Positions 44,832 through 56,021 of a DNA stretch of 64,000 bases are shown here, piece by piece. The notes under the pieces are model-generated. The model was not told the DNA's origin, did no database searches, and saw only the letters and a list, made by a program, of their open reading frames with translations. Both the position numbers and the translations under genes were made by a program. The stretch comes from Anthoceros angustus (lineage: Eukaryota; Streptophyta; Anthocerotopsida; Anthocerotales; Anthocerotaceae), in NCBI GenBank assembly GCA_010909165.1, contig VJWM01000025.1, positions 1,612,001-1,676,000 on the forward strand, read 5' to 3'. The first letter of the stretch is position 1. Each line of letters begins with the position of its first letter.

Positions 44832-45537
44832 CTAGTAACTTCTGGATATACATGTGCCCAACTAGTGCATATATAGTCGTCAGGATCTTAGGCACGAGAA
44901 TATTTTCTCGAGAAGAAAAAAAATATAAATAAATTATCCATTACTCTAATTAGCAAAATGAAAGTGGCAATTTCTCTAATTAACAAAATGAGAAAGTGGC
45001 TTTCTTCCCGTTGGATCTGGTGGACTAGATATGGACGTGGCCTACTGAGTATGTCTAGGGGTGCGTTCGGGCGAAGCGGCTAAGCTCCAGTTCATGTGCG
45101 AAAACATCTCTAGGATCATGTCGTGAAGGGCCAAACTGGATTTGACTTGACATTGGAGGATGCTAATTGGAGCTGGAGCTGGATCAAGCCCTTAGCGATT
45201 AACGGTGCAAAGGTATTGCTCTTCCTGGCTAAGGCTGGGCTACACTTGGCGGCCGGCATTGGGGGTGCGGTTCCAAACCCTTCTACCAGTTTGGATGGAG
45301 CGGTTTCTATCGTTGCGCTTGGATGGAGCGGTTTCTCTCGTAGCCCTATCCGATTTGAATCTGGACCTGACAGGACCAGCTGCGAGCCAGAACACTCCCG
45401 TGCAAGAGGCAAGAGGCATGGATCGCTCTGAAGAATCTCGTGCAGCCCTTGCTAAGGGATCAAATGGCCGAGAAAGCGTTAGTGGCCAGGAATGGCATCT
45501 TGCTCTGCACCTTGAGTAATGATGTCGAGTATATGGC

Positions 45538-45724
45538 TGTTAGAGCTCTATTTAGGGCACGTTTCAACAAATACTCTAATATATATTAATTAGGTTACTG
45601 AGATATCATTAATTATAGTAGATTCAGTTTATAACCGCTTTGTGTGTTCACCCCTTGACTTGTTCATTCTCTTAATTGTATCATAGCGTTCTTCGTGTAT
45701 GCTTCCGCTTGTTGATGTTTGACA
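45538..45724 (+). repeat. Copia-3 LTR, copy A
   Basis: 187 bp, TGTTAGAGCTC...GTTTGACA, followed by TGGTATCAGAGC. Confidence 0.92.
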
Positions 45725-45736
45725 TGGTATCAGAGC
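45725..45736 (+). promoter_or_regulatory. Copia-3 primer binding site, copy A
   Basis: TGGTATCAGAGC, tRNA-iMet type. In copy B (47814) the same place reads TGGTATCGAGC, where CAGAG has become CGAG. Confidence 0.93.
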
Positions 45737-45788
45737 CGTGCAAATCTCTGATTGAAATATATTTCCCACAAAGGAGATGCTAACAACA

Positions 45789-46311
45789 TGGCCAGACAAG
45801 GTAGAAAGAGTTCAGGGGATTTCACAAATTGTTCCCCAGCTTTTATCTACCGTGGCCATGGAAACCCTGCTAGAGCACCAAAACCTCAGAGGCAAACACC
45901 TGTCTAGTGTATATGTGATCCAAGGCCCCTCTGCACACCCAACAGGAGACATTCCTCTAATGATTCCTTGCAGGCCATTCAAAGTCAGTTAGAACACATT
46001 GAAGGCCGTCAATTACAAGTACTTGCTTTCTTACAGCACTTCGAGAAATATCATCGATTAGCCTCCTCCAACATGGTGAAAATGATTACTCGGCAGTGAA
46101 ATCATTAATCAAGACAAATCGCATTCCAATTAGAGCAGGAAGATCAATCAACTTACTTTAGCTATCATTCGCAATTCCTCTAGTTCATCCACAAAAGTAA
46201 AAGACAAGCACTTAGCTAATGATGATTGCTACCCAAGATTCCATGTGTAGAAGATTTCTAGCTAATCTCTCCGTAGCTAGTCGTATTTCGTGTCTAGATT
46301 CGACTAGATAA
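45789..46311 (+). pseudogene. Copia-3 pre-gag coiled-coil ORF, copy A
   Basis: From the ATG at 45789 (MARQGRKSSGDFTNCSPAFI) through QAIQSQLEHIEGRQLQVLAF to an Asn/Ser-rich end before gag. Broken by several small deletions. Copy B is the better-preserved version. Confidence 0.5.
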
Positions 46312-46393
46312 AAGCGCTAGGCCCTCTGGATGTGGTCTCCACCCAATCGAGATTATAGACCATTAACAACTAGGAAAAACCACACCACCACTT

Positions 46394-47166
46394 ATGGCTG
46401 GATCAAGTTATGCGGGATCCAGCACCACCAGCACCACCACCATTAATAATACATATAAATATGACTTCAAGGAAAAAGACAGGTTTGCTGGAAGTGAATA
46501 CAACATCTGGTCAATGCGGATGCGATGCATCTTTGAAGACAGCGACTTGTGGGACGTTGTCAATGGTACATATGCTAAACCTACAGCAACCGGCACAAAT
46601 GCAATACCAGCATCCGACATTGCAGCATGGACCAAAACAGATAAGAGAGCAAGGAATGTGATCCTCTCCGGGTTAGATAGGAGTACTGCTCATCACATCA
46701 TAGGTGCCGTAAGTGCAGCTTCAGCTTGGTCAAATCTCAAGCAGCTGTACGAATCTATGGACGCAATGAGTAAACTGAATGTAACCAGGGCATTTTATCA
46801 TCAAGATGAGTGAAACGGACACCGTCGCTGAACATATCAAATTGTTCAGGACAGCCAGAGCAAGATTAGCATCATGCGGCACAAATTTGGACGAAAGCCA
46901 AGCAGCCATAGCTTTGCTTGGCTCTCTCCCTGACAGTTACCACACATTCAAGACGACACAAAATGGTGTTCCCAAGCAAGCCACTCTTGCAGCAAAGAAG
47001 TCACCTGGACAGCCAATTGATTTCTCTATCTCAGAGTTGGTCGGAGCCCTCATGGAGGAAGAGGTCTCAAGAGGCCTGCCAGACATCCAATGCTGGAGCC
47101 AAGGAAGAGCCCTCTTTGTGGTCAGAGGAAGAGGAAGAGGAAGAGCACGAGGCCGTGGACGTGGCC
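46394..47166 (+). pseudogene. Copia-3 gag, copy A, truncated by duplication
   Basis: Starts at ATG 46394 with a Ser/Thr-rich leader, then YKYDFKEKDRFAGSEYNIWS, the Copia Gag signature. One frameshift near 46805 separates it from SETDTVAEHIKLFRTARARL. The frame ends in the Arg/Gly tract (RGRGRARGRGRG) at the duplication junction, before the zinc knuckle, so this copy cannot make nucleocapsid. Confidence 0.88.
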
Positions 47167-47630
47167 CTCACGAGTATGTCTAGAGTGCGTTCGGGGCGCG
47201 GCTAAGCTCCAGTTCATGTGCGAAAACATCTCTAGGATCATGTCGTGAAGGGCCAAACTGGATTTGACTTGACATTGAGGATGCTAATTGAGTGGAGTGG
47301 ATCAAGCCCTAGATTAGGTGCAAAGGTATTGCTCTTCCCGGCTAAGGCTGGGCTACACTTGGCGGCCGGCATTGGGGTGCGGTTCCAAACCCTTCTACCG
47401 GTTTGGATGGAGCGGTTTCTATCGTTCGCTTGGATGGAGCGGTTTCTCTCGTAGTCTCTATCCGATTTGAATCTGGACTGACAGACCGAGCGAGAACACT
47501 CCTGCAAGAGGCAAGAGGCATGGATCGCTCAAGAATCTCGTGCAGCCCTTGCTAAGGGATCAAATGGCGAAAGCGTTAGTGGCCGTGAATGGCATCTTGC
47601 TCGCACCTTGAGTAATGATGTCGGTATATG

Positions 47631-47813
47631 GGTCAGAGCTCTATTTAGGCACGTTTCAACAAATACTCTAATATATATTAATTAGGTTACTGAGATATCA
47701 TTAATTATAGTAGATTCAGTTTATAACCGCTTTGTGTGTTCACCCCTGACTTGTTCATTCTCTTAATTGTATCATAGCGTTCTTCGTATGCTTCCGCTTG
47801 TTGATGTTTGACA
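47631..47813 (+). repeat. Copia-3 LTR, copy B
   Basis: 183 bp, aligned to copy A. The first bases are altered (GGTCAGAGC against TGTTAGAGC). Followed at 47814 by the primer site with one base lost. Confidence 0.88.
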
Positions 47814-47871
47814 TGGTATCGAGCTGCAAATCTCTGATTGAAATATATTTACAAAGGAGATGCTAACAACA

Positions 47872-48385
47872 TGGCAGACAGTAGAAGAGTTCGTGGATTT
47901 CACAAATTGTTCCCCGCCTTTTATCTACCGTGGCTATGGAAACCACTAGAGCACCAAAACCTCAGAGGCAAACACCTGTCTAGTGTATATGTGATCCAAG
48001 GCCCTCTCAGACACCCAACAGAGACATTCCTCTAATGATTCCTTGCAGGCCATTCAAAGTCGCTTAGAACACATTGAAGGTCAATTACAAGTACTTGCTT
48101 TCTTACAAAGACCAGAAATATCATCGATTAGCCTCCTCCAACATGGTGAAAATGATTACTCGAAAACAGGCTGAAATCATTAATCTGCACAAATCACTGT
48201 TCCAATTAGAACAGAAGATCAATCAACTTACTTTAGCTATCATTCGCAATTCCTCTAGTTCATCCACAAAAGTAAAAGACAAGCACTTAGCTAATGATGA
48301 TTGCTTACCCAAGATTCCATGTGTAGAAGATTTCCTAGCTAATCTCTCTGTAGCTAGCTGTATTTCAGGTCTAGATTCAGACTAG
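47872..48385 (+). CDS. Copia-3 pre-gag coiled-coil ORF, copy B
   Basis: The C-terminal 103 codons (48074-48385) are open and read EKYHRLASSNMVK-type sequence followed by a heptad stretch (KQAEIINLHKSLFQLEQKIN, then QLTLAII). It ends with a Ser-rich, acidic tail (CVEDFLANLSVASCISGLDSD). The N-terminal half is in another frame from the ATG at 47872. It lies between primer site and gag. Confidence 0.5.
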
Positions 48386-48471
48386 ATACAGGCGCTAGGC
48401 CCTCTGGATGTGGTCTCCACCCAATCGAGATTATAGACCATTAACAACTAGGAAAAACCACACCACCACTT

Positions 48472-49382
48472 ATGGCTGGATCAAGTTATGCGGGATCCAG
48501 CACCACCAGCACCACCACCATTAATAATACATATAAATATGACTTCAAGGAAAAAGACAGGTTTGCTGGAAGTGAATACAACATCTGGTCAATGCGGATG
48601 CGATGCATCTTTGAAGACAGCGACTTGTGGGACGTTGTCAATGGTACATATGCTAAACCTACGGAAGCGGCAAATGCAATACCAGGATCCGACATTGCAG
48701 CATGGACCAAAACAGATAAGAGAGCAAGGAATGTGATCCTCTCCGGGTTAGATAGAGTACTGCTCATCACATCATAGGTGCCGTGAAGTGCGGCTTGACA
48801 GTCAAATCTCAAACGGTATGCGAATCTATGGACGCAATGAGTAAACTGAATGTAACCAGGGCATTTTATCATCTGAAGATGAGTGAAACGGACACCGTCG
48901 CTGAACATATCAAATTGTTCAGGACAGCCAGAGCAAGATTAGCATCATGCGGCACAAATTTTGACGAAGCCAAAAAGCGATAGCTTTGCTTGGCTCTCTC
49001 CCTGACAGTTACCACACATTCAAGACGACACAAAATGGTGTTCCCAAGCAAGCCACTCTTGCGGAAGAAGTCACCGGACAGCCAATTGATTTCTATCTCG
49101 TAGTTGGTGGCCCTCATGGAGGAAGAGGTCTCAAGAGGCCTGCCCAGCACATCCAATGCTGGAGCCAAGGAAGAGCCCTCTTTGTGGTCAGAGGAAGAGG
49201 AAGAGGAAGAGCACGAGGCCGTGGACGTGGCCGTGGCCGTCCTCCATATGGCAGTCGACCACCATCTGCAGCACCACGAAGGAAAGGGAGCTGTCACTGT
49301 TGTCAAATAGAGGGACATTATGAAAGAGAATGCTGACGGAAAAAGGCTGGTGAGCCTAGGAGAGGTAACCCTGCCAATACTA
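48472..49382 (+). pseudogene. Copia-3 gag, copy B, with zinc knuckle
   Basis: Same start as copy A (ATG 48472), frameshifts near 48775, 48980 and 49060. It continues through the Arg/Gly tract to the zinc knuckle CHCCQIEGHYEREC (49291-49332). It is interrupted at 49384 by the MITE-like insertion. Confidence 0.88.
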
Positions 49383-49384
49383 AC

Positions 49385-49775
49385 GTTATTTTGAGAACAC
49401 ATTTTGAGAAAAATACTTTACAACGTAATCTACAACAAGGGAACCACGTCATCGCATGCTATTGTAAATGGCTTCCAATCATATTTTTGTGATTAATGAT
49501 GTTAATAAATATTTTTAGAAAAATAAAGATCAAATTTTGAAAAAAAGGCTTTTACAACGTAATCTACAACGTGGCAACCACATCATCAATCCGTTGTTGA
49601 AAATGAGCACCCAAAAGAGTGCCACATCATCCAACTAGAAACCCCCCGTTGTAAACCGAGTCTTAAAACTGGCCACATCAGTGAAACTTAAATTTACAAC
49701 GAAGGTGTTTAGATGTTGTAAAGATTGAGAGATTTGCAAAAGGGGTTTTGTAAAACACCCCTCTCCCTAGTAGTG
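49385..49775. mobile_element. MITE-like insertion, possible CACTA relative
   Basis: 391 bp of AT-rich non-coding DNA flanked by a 3-bp duplication AAC (49382-49384 and 49776-49778). Removing it with one AAC restores an open gag-pol frame. The right end reads CCCTAGTAGTG, which on the minus strand is CACTACTAGGGAGAGGG, a CACTA-type terminus. The left end (GTTATTTTGAGAA) does not match it. Internal repeats of TTTACAACGTAATCTACAAC occur twice, with further ACAACG/CGTTGTAAA words. The 3-bp duplication fits CACTA elements, but the missing left CACTA makes the class uncertain. Confidence 0.7.
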
Positions 49776-49778
49776 AAC

Positions 49779-51900
49779 ATAGTACAAAAGCCACCTGTAC
49801 TTCTAGCTGTCTACCTAGTTACCTCCCAGAATGATATGGCTAATTGGTACTTTGATAGTGGTGCCTCTGCATACATTTGCCATACAAGATCATACTTTAC
49901 CTGTTACATACCTAGTCAGCATGGCAGCTTTGTTTTCCTAGGTGATGATAGTGGTCTGATTGTCCAAGGTCGAGGCACAATTCATCTTAGGTGTGCAGGA
50001 GGTGAGATCCTGCAACTTGATGATGTCTATCATGTACCTCAGATGGCCAAAAATCTGTTATCTATTAAACAACTAACTCTTTCAGGAAGACATCAAGTTC
50101 AATTTACTAGTCAGCTATGTGCTATGTGCAGCTCGCCACCAGTTTGCATTTGTGAAGGGAGACTTTTACATTCATGACCTTTATTGTCTTGAGTTAGAGT
50201 CTGCTCCAGTCTCCAATCTTGCACGATTTTCAAAAACACAGTTATTAGCCTTGTCCGGCACTGTCGGCTTGCTCATGTCAATTCATGTAAACTCATGAAA
50301 CTTAGTCTTGGCAATCTTTACCTAGATAAGATACCTGCTTTGTCTGATGTCCCTTTCTATGAGAGTTGCGTTTATTCCAAGAGACGAATGTCCCCTTTCC
50401 CTATCGGACTTGCAACCAGACCCACAGATCCGTTAGATTTAGTTCATACAGATCTATGTGGCCCTATGTCATGTCCATCCTTCAGCCATTCGTTGTATTT
50501 CATGCCGATCGTGGATGATGCCACGAGAATGACTTACATCTGTTTTTTGAGACACAAGTCAGAAGCCGTGGACAGATTCAAGGAGTACATGGATATGGCA
50601 GAACGCCAATTGGGCACTCGACTAAAGGCAATTAGAACACATGGCAGAGGTGAATTTGTATCAGGTTCCTTTACACAGCTTTGTATATCGAAGGGCATAC
50701 TGATGCAGAGGAGTGTACCTTATTCCCAGGCGCAAAACGGGGTAGTTGAGCGGTGTCATCAGTGGCTTGTTGAGGCTACTCGCTCAATGCTTCATAGTGC
50801 AAATTTGCCCAAGACCTATTGGGTAGAAGCGATCTTAACAGCCACTTACTTGAAAATTGCCTTCCCACTTCAGCAGTTGACGACATGACACCCTACCAGG
50901 CCTGGACAAGATGCAAACCCTCCTTATTGCATCTACGAGTGTTTGGAGCACCTGCATATTCACATATACCTAAGCAACTGCGTCAGAAATTGGATCCGAA
51001 GGCCACCAAACTTCTTTTTGTCGGCTACACGGAAGGAATCAAAGACTACAAGTTGGTGCATCCCCAAACTCACCGGATTACATATTCGAGGAGTGTTGTT
51101 ATCGACGAACAATCTCTGCTGTTCAGCAGCAGTGGGAGAGATTTGAAGAACTTGCAATGGCATCTGAACCAGCAGAACTTGTACAGGTTGGTCCCTTGCA
51201 ATTGGATTCTGACAATGCAGACATGAGTGGGAGTGATGCTGACCAACAGCTGTCACTTTGGGATTCCAAGGACAGTGGGAGCACATACTGTCCTGTGGCC
51301 AAGACCTAATCGCCTTCACACCCCTTGCCATACCGCACTAGCTCCCCGCAACATGCGGGCCAACCCCACCGCAAGACCTCCTCATACTCCTGCAACGCTC
51401 GGTCCAGTAGATCAGCCTCAGTCCAATCCGCACAGCCTCCTCCCAACCCTGCAGCGCCTCCTGCGCCTGCAATGCGTCGCTCCACAAGGACGCGCAGACC
51501 CCCAACCTGGCTTGAGCCATACCACCTTGGAGATGCTCACGCAACCTCAGGGGAGGGACGCGCCTCCTCGCGTGCAGCATCTAGGCACACATCTGGCCAC
51601 ACGCCTCATCTCTCACACCCAGAACTTGCTCAAGCCTCATCAACAAACCCCGTTTCTGCGCCCGTTTCTACACCACCCTTTTCAAATACCCAAAATACCA
51701 ATTCTATTGCTGCCTCTTTATCTAATTTAGAAAATGAATCTAGTTTAGATGTTAACTCATTAACCTCTGCCTCTACTTCACTAGTCCAAGCTTCTATAGC
51801 AGCTACTGACCTTATTGAACCTGCTACCCGTGAAGAAGCATTGTCTGGAACTGATAAGAGAAGTGGGAGGCAGCTATCTTATCAGAATATAATAGTTTGA
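49779..51900 (+). pseudogene. Copia-3 protease and integrase
   Basis: Protease WYFDSGASAYIC (49841) and LGDDSGLIVQGRGT. Integrase: LDLVHTDLCGPM (50431), VDDATRMTYIC (first-Asp region), AIRTHGRGEF (50627) where the second Asp is normally D-N-G-G-E-F, and SQAQNGVVERCHQ (Glu). The Asp-to-His change would abolish catalysis. The C-terminal LLHLRVFGAPAYSHI and GYTEGIKDYKL motifs follow a frameshift near 50885. A long Pro/Ser linker precedes RT. Confidence 0.88.
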
Positions 51901-53350
51901 TAGAAAATAAAACTTGGGAACTAGTTAAACTTCCTAGTGGTAGGCAACCAATTAAGTGTAAATGGGTATTTCGTATTAAGTTGATAGCCAACTTCTGGGA
52001 GTTGATTATCACGAGACTTTTTCACCAGTAGTTAAGTTGCAGACTATCAGATACTTGCTAGCATTAGCAGTAGAGTTAGATTTAGATTTACATCAAATGG
52101 ATGTTACTACTGCTTTCCTATATGGAAAATTAGAGGAGCTTATCTATATTGAACAACCAAAGGAGTTTATAGATCCTAAAACTAAGGATTTAGTTTGTCT
52201 ACTTTTGAAATGCATTGATGGACTTAAGCAATTCCCTTTGAAGTGGTATGACGATATTGATGGGACTCTTATTGAGATGGGCTTTGTTCGTTGTGATTCT
52301 GATGAGAATGTATATTTCTTACGTAAGGATGGGATGCTGGTTATTATTGCTTTGTATGTGGATGATATTATTATTGCTACAAACAGCCAGGATCTTCTAT
52401 CAGAAGTAAAGGCCGCTCTTTCTTCAAAGTATAAGATGAAGGATATTGGCACTCTTACTTATTGTCTTCGAGTTCAAATGGCTAGGAATAGAGATGAAAG
52501 TACTCTTAGCATTTATCAAACTAAGTATGTTAAAGAGCTTCTTCATCGTTTCAAGCTTGAGGTAGCTCGACCTGCAGCCACTCCACTTGCAGCTGGACAG
52601 ACCTTATCTTCTGAGGACAGCCCTACTATGGTTGAGGAACAGGAGAAGATGCTCCACACCCCTTATAGGGAGGCAATAGGATGTTTACTTTTCCTTAGTG
52701 GCTGGACTCGTCCAGATATCACTCATGCTGTTTCTATTGTGTCGCAATTCCTCTCTAATCCTGGTTTAGCTCATTGGGTTGCGGTAAAACGTATTTACCG
52801 TTATTTATCCGGGACTATGAATGTAGGGCTTCAGTACAAGAAATCAGGAACAGGAAGACTACTACTTGAGGGTTGGTCTGATGCTAACTAGGCAGCTGAT
52901 CCTGAGACCCGGAAAAGCTTATCTAGCTATTGTTTCACCTTGTGTAGTGCTGCAGTTTCATGGACATGTAAGAAGCAACAAAGTGTGTCTCTTAGCTCAA
53001 CTGAGAGTGAGTATGCTTCCTTGACACTTGCTGGTAAGGAGGCTGTAGCTGGAAGATCTTTGTTAGCGGAGATGGATCAAGTTCAAGAGTCACCTATTGT
53101 ATTGTATTGCGATAATATGTCGGCAATAGCATTAACTAAGAATGCCAAGTACCATGCTCGAACTAAGCATATTGGTGTTCATCATCATTTTATAAGACAA
53201 TTAGTTGCTGAGCATCTTGTGAGTATTGTGTATGTCTCAATGGAGGAGAATCTCCCAGATATATTTACAAAAGGTTTATCCAAGGCTAAGCATGAGCATT
53301 TCTCTTCTGCTTTAATCTTGTGGACTTATCAAGTGTTTCTTCTTGAGTGA
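51901..53350 (+). pseudogene. Copia-3 reverse transcriptase and RNase H
   Basis: The first RT block (KWVFRIK) is followed by a deletion at about 51985. Then comes a 284-codon open frame (52037-52891): LDLHQMDVTTAFLYGKLEE, IDGLKQFPLKWYDD, the catalytic ALYVDDIIIATN (52351), then PAATPLAAGQ. A TAG at 52889 interrupts RNase H, which continues through SLSSTESEYASLTLAGKEA, LYCDNMSAIALTKNAKYHAR and DIFTKGLSKAKHEHF to 53350. This is the best-preserved pol in the window: one stop and one deletion in this part. Confidence 0.92.
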
Positions 53351-53484
53351 GAGCCTTTCTTCTTCATTTGTATTAACTTGCTATACATTTATGTTCCTAT
53401 CATGAGTGAACCGCACATGTTAGTTAGTTAGTCTCATTTCATGTTGTTGCAAACGTGAGTGAGTGGGAGTGTCGATGATATGCC

Positions 53485-53668
53485 TGTTAGAGACCTGTTT
53501 AGGGCACGTTTCAACAAATACTCTAATATATATTAATTAGGTTACTGAGATATCATTAGGCATAGTAGGCATCATTAGTCGCTTTGTGTGTTCATCCCTT
53601 GACTTGTTCATTCTCTTAATTGTATCATAGCGTTCTTCGTGTATGCTTCCGCTTGTTGCTGTTTGACA
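53485..53668 (+). repeat. Copia-3 3' LTR
   Basis: 184 bp, TGTTAGAG...GTTTGACA. More diverged from copy A around ATCATTAGGCATAGTAGGC than A and B are from each other in that part. Confidence 0.92.
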
Positions 53669-54219
53669 AATGACTGACACAAACTTGATGTGTGCATCTG
53701 TAGATTTCAGGGGTACCAACGTCTTGGTTAGAACAGTCAATCCGAGCTGGGACAAGTTGCCAAAGACTTGGACGTGGCCGAACGTTCCGTTCCGGTGCAG
53801 GTCCTCACTCCTCAAGTAGTCCGTCTGACAGGCAGCAATTGTTCACTACTCACGGGAAGACTTGCCTTGCCAAGGTTTGCAAGGTACATGTGCCATCGTG
53901 TGTGGCGGAACGCACTTGGTGAAAATACTGCTGCTACAGGGGGACACCAGGATATGCCCAACAAAGCTTGTCTCCATGGTTAAGCATGGATGTGCAGAGG
54001 AGGGCACCATAACGCTGGAGATGGGGATGGAACTTCATGTGCAGACTAGCGAGCATGCAAATTCTTTTTGGTGGCCAGCACTGGTAAAGGAAATGGTAGC
54101 CTACCAATCTCCTTTACCAGTGCTGGCCACCAGTAGCTAGAGCCATGTTATGTAGCACTGTTTGACAAATTTATGAGCTCGTTCCACGGCATATTCTGAA
54201 TTTTGTTTCTCAGTTACTC
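53669..54219. other. Intergenic stretch with a long hairpin
   Basis: No gene recognised. Holds the inverted repeat at 54069-54132. Confidence 0.5.
54069..54132. repeat. 31-bp inverted repeat with almost no loop
   Basis: TGGTGGCCAGCACTGGTAAA, GGA, then ...GGTAG faces CTACC... and TTTACCAGTGCTGGCCACCA. The outer 23 bp are perfect, the inner part has a small bulge, and the loop is a single C. Confidence 0.9.
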
Positions 54220-54760
54220 GTGGGATATGGAGCTATTTCAGTTATGGATACTTCCGCCACCGGTGACATGTTTCGCACTGTAATACGCTCCAACCTGTAC
54301 ATGCAGACCTTACGGTTAGAACCATTTGAGAAGGTTCTTTGTGTGGCATATGTTTATGGAAACCTACACAAACACAAACAGACTCATGGGAATACTGATC
54401 CAACAAGGGAAAGATGCTTACTTGAAGTGGTTCACTCAGACTTGTGTGGAACCCATGTCCACAGAATCGTTTGGAGGAGCAAGACACTTTATGGTGCTCA
54501 TTGAGGACTGGAGCAGGTTTACAGTCACGTATTTCCTGAAATCCAAAGACCAAGTGTGAGAGAAATTCCAAGAGTATGTGGCATTTTCTTAGAGATTTAC
54601 TGGACATCAGTTGAAGACTCTTAGACAGATAATGCAAGAGAACTTGTATCAAAAGACTTTGCCGCATACTGTAAAGAGAATGGAATTAGTCGATAGCCAA
54701 CAGATGGCCAAATTTGTTACCTATCAACACGAGACAAGTTTGTGAGTTCCCACTTTGCCT
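54220..54760 (+). pseudogene. Copia integrase fragment
   Basis: Reads, over several frames, KHKQTHGNTDPTRERCLLEV, VHSDLCGP-like, GARHFMVLIEDWSRFTVTYF (first-Asp region of a Copia integrase) and a damaged LKTLRQ... segment. It is an orphan piece of a fourth, distinct Copia family; no LTRs are attached. Confidence 0.7.
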
Positions 54761-56021
54761 GCAGGCACATTCATTCACCTTGGAAGCAACCACCCTCAAC
54801 CATACCAGATTCATGAATTCAAGTCCACGCTGTTTCGCAAACCTGTAGGTCTATACAATGAAGCTGCTTTAAATCGGGTTGCAAGTGAATTCCACATGTC
54901 TACTTGCTGCTTTCGTCCTCGTAACTCGCATCCACTGCTGATTGCAAAAAAGAGATGACAAATGACCTTGGGCATCGATCCACACGTTGACCTTATAAGT
55001 CTAGACAGCTTTAGGGTTTCAAGCTTCAAACAAGGCACTCAGCAAGGCAAGTCGCACAGAAGGGGAGCCGTAAGCCGAAGAACAAACCTTCAACACAGTC
55101 AGGCCACGTGAAAGGTAAACAGAGCAAGAGCGAGCCATCTGGCTCCTCATGGCACAAGCTGACATGACAGTAGCGCGCAAGCTCACCTGTAGTATAATGA
55201 TTGGACAAGATTTCAGGCTAAGAGAAGTAAGGTCGAAGGGAGCAGAGTATAGCCCTCAGCTCATCACAGGAAGTGTCAAAGCTAGCTAGCTACATAGATA
55301 GCTTTTTCAAAGGACAATCAATTGAGGGGCATTGCTGCGCTTGCATAAACAATGTAGCGTATCTAGTACCATTTTTGACAAGTCGCATAGCACTTTCAGC
55401 ATGTGAATAATGTGTCGCCCACCTGCCTGCTCACCGACCTGCCGACTAGCGTACTCACGCACATGCGTACTCACTGTGACTGACTTGTGACGTGAAGATG
55501 TCCACTCACCAAATTGGAACGTGAAGCTGTCGACAGGGCCTAGCGTGTATCGCTGCGGCGTTGTACACACTTTATGGAACGAAGCTCGAAAACGGGTTCG
55601 TGAATATCCTATCCCATTGCATAAATTTGTACACGCGTTTTAAATATTACATTATTGTTGTGTAGGAGCTGTTCGCAGGGAAGGCGTCCCCGAGCGAACC
55701 CTAAGCGACGGATGAGGTACAGGATGTACAGGCGTGAGAATAGAGCCAGCCGCCCCGCGGGTATGCGTACGATAGAGTCGCGTGGGTCACGGATGCTGTA
55801 TTGCGTCCAGCTTGCGTCACCTGCGAGCATCGTGGTGCGAGCCCTTGGGATCTGGAGGACAGCCTCCCGGACTTACAAATCGAGCCCGACGCCCTCCAAC
55901 ATCTCATCAATTTGCAACCTTGCCTTGGCAGACACACTGGTGTGCAGGTTTGCAGAGAAGAGGGCTTGCACGCACCTGGCAGGCCTCACGATCGCGAGTG
56001 CGCAGGCCTGCAGCCGAATTC
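54761..56021. other. Upstream region of the lipoxygenase gene
   Basis: No separate gene is recognised. Open frames on both strands at 55650-56200 are GC-driven. The promoter of the lipoxygenase gene should lie here, but no unambiguous TATA box or start site can be fixed. Confidence 0.4.

Larger units (their letters stand above)
45033..49232 (+). repeat. 2.1-kb tandem duplication of Copia-3 5' end
   Basis: Copy A (45033-47166) and copy B (47157-49232) each contain 5' flank, LTR, primer site, pre-gag ORF and the first part of gag. The junction lies on GGACGTGGCC, which occurs in the host flank (45033), in the Arg/Gly tract of gag of copy A (47157) and again in copy B (49223). Copy B runs on into the rest of the element. 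The copies differ mostly by CAG/CTG-associated deletions. Confidence 0.92.
45538..53668 (+). mobile_element. Copia-3 LTR retrotransposon with duplicated 5' part
   Basis: Ty1/Copia element with about 185-bp LTRs (TGTTAGAG...TTGACA) at 45538-45724, 47631-47813 (the duplicated 5' LTR) and 53485-53668. Without the duplication it is about 6 kb. It includes a pre-gag ORF, gag with zinc knuckle, protease, integrase, RT and RNase H, and a 391-bp nested MITE-like insertion between gag and protease. No matching target duplication was found (ATGGC before, AATGA after), so the 5' flank and insertion site may have been rearranged. Confidence 0.92.
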
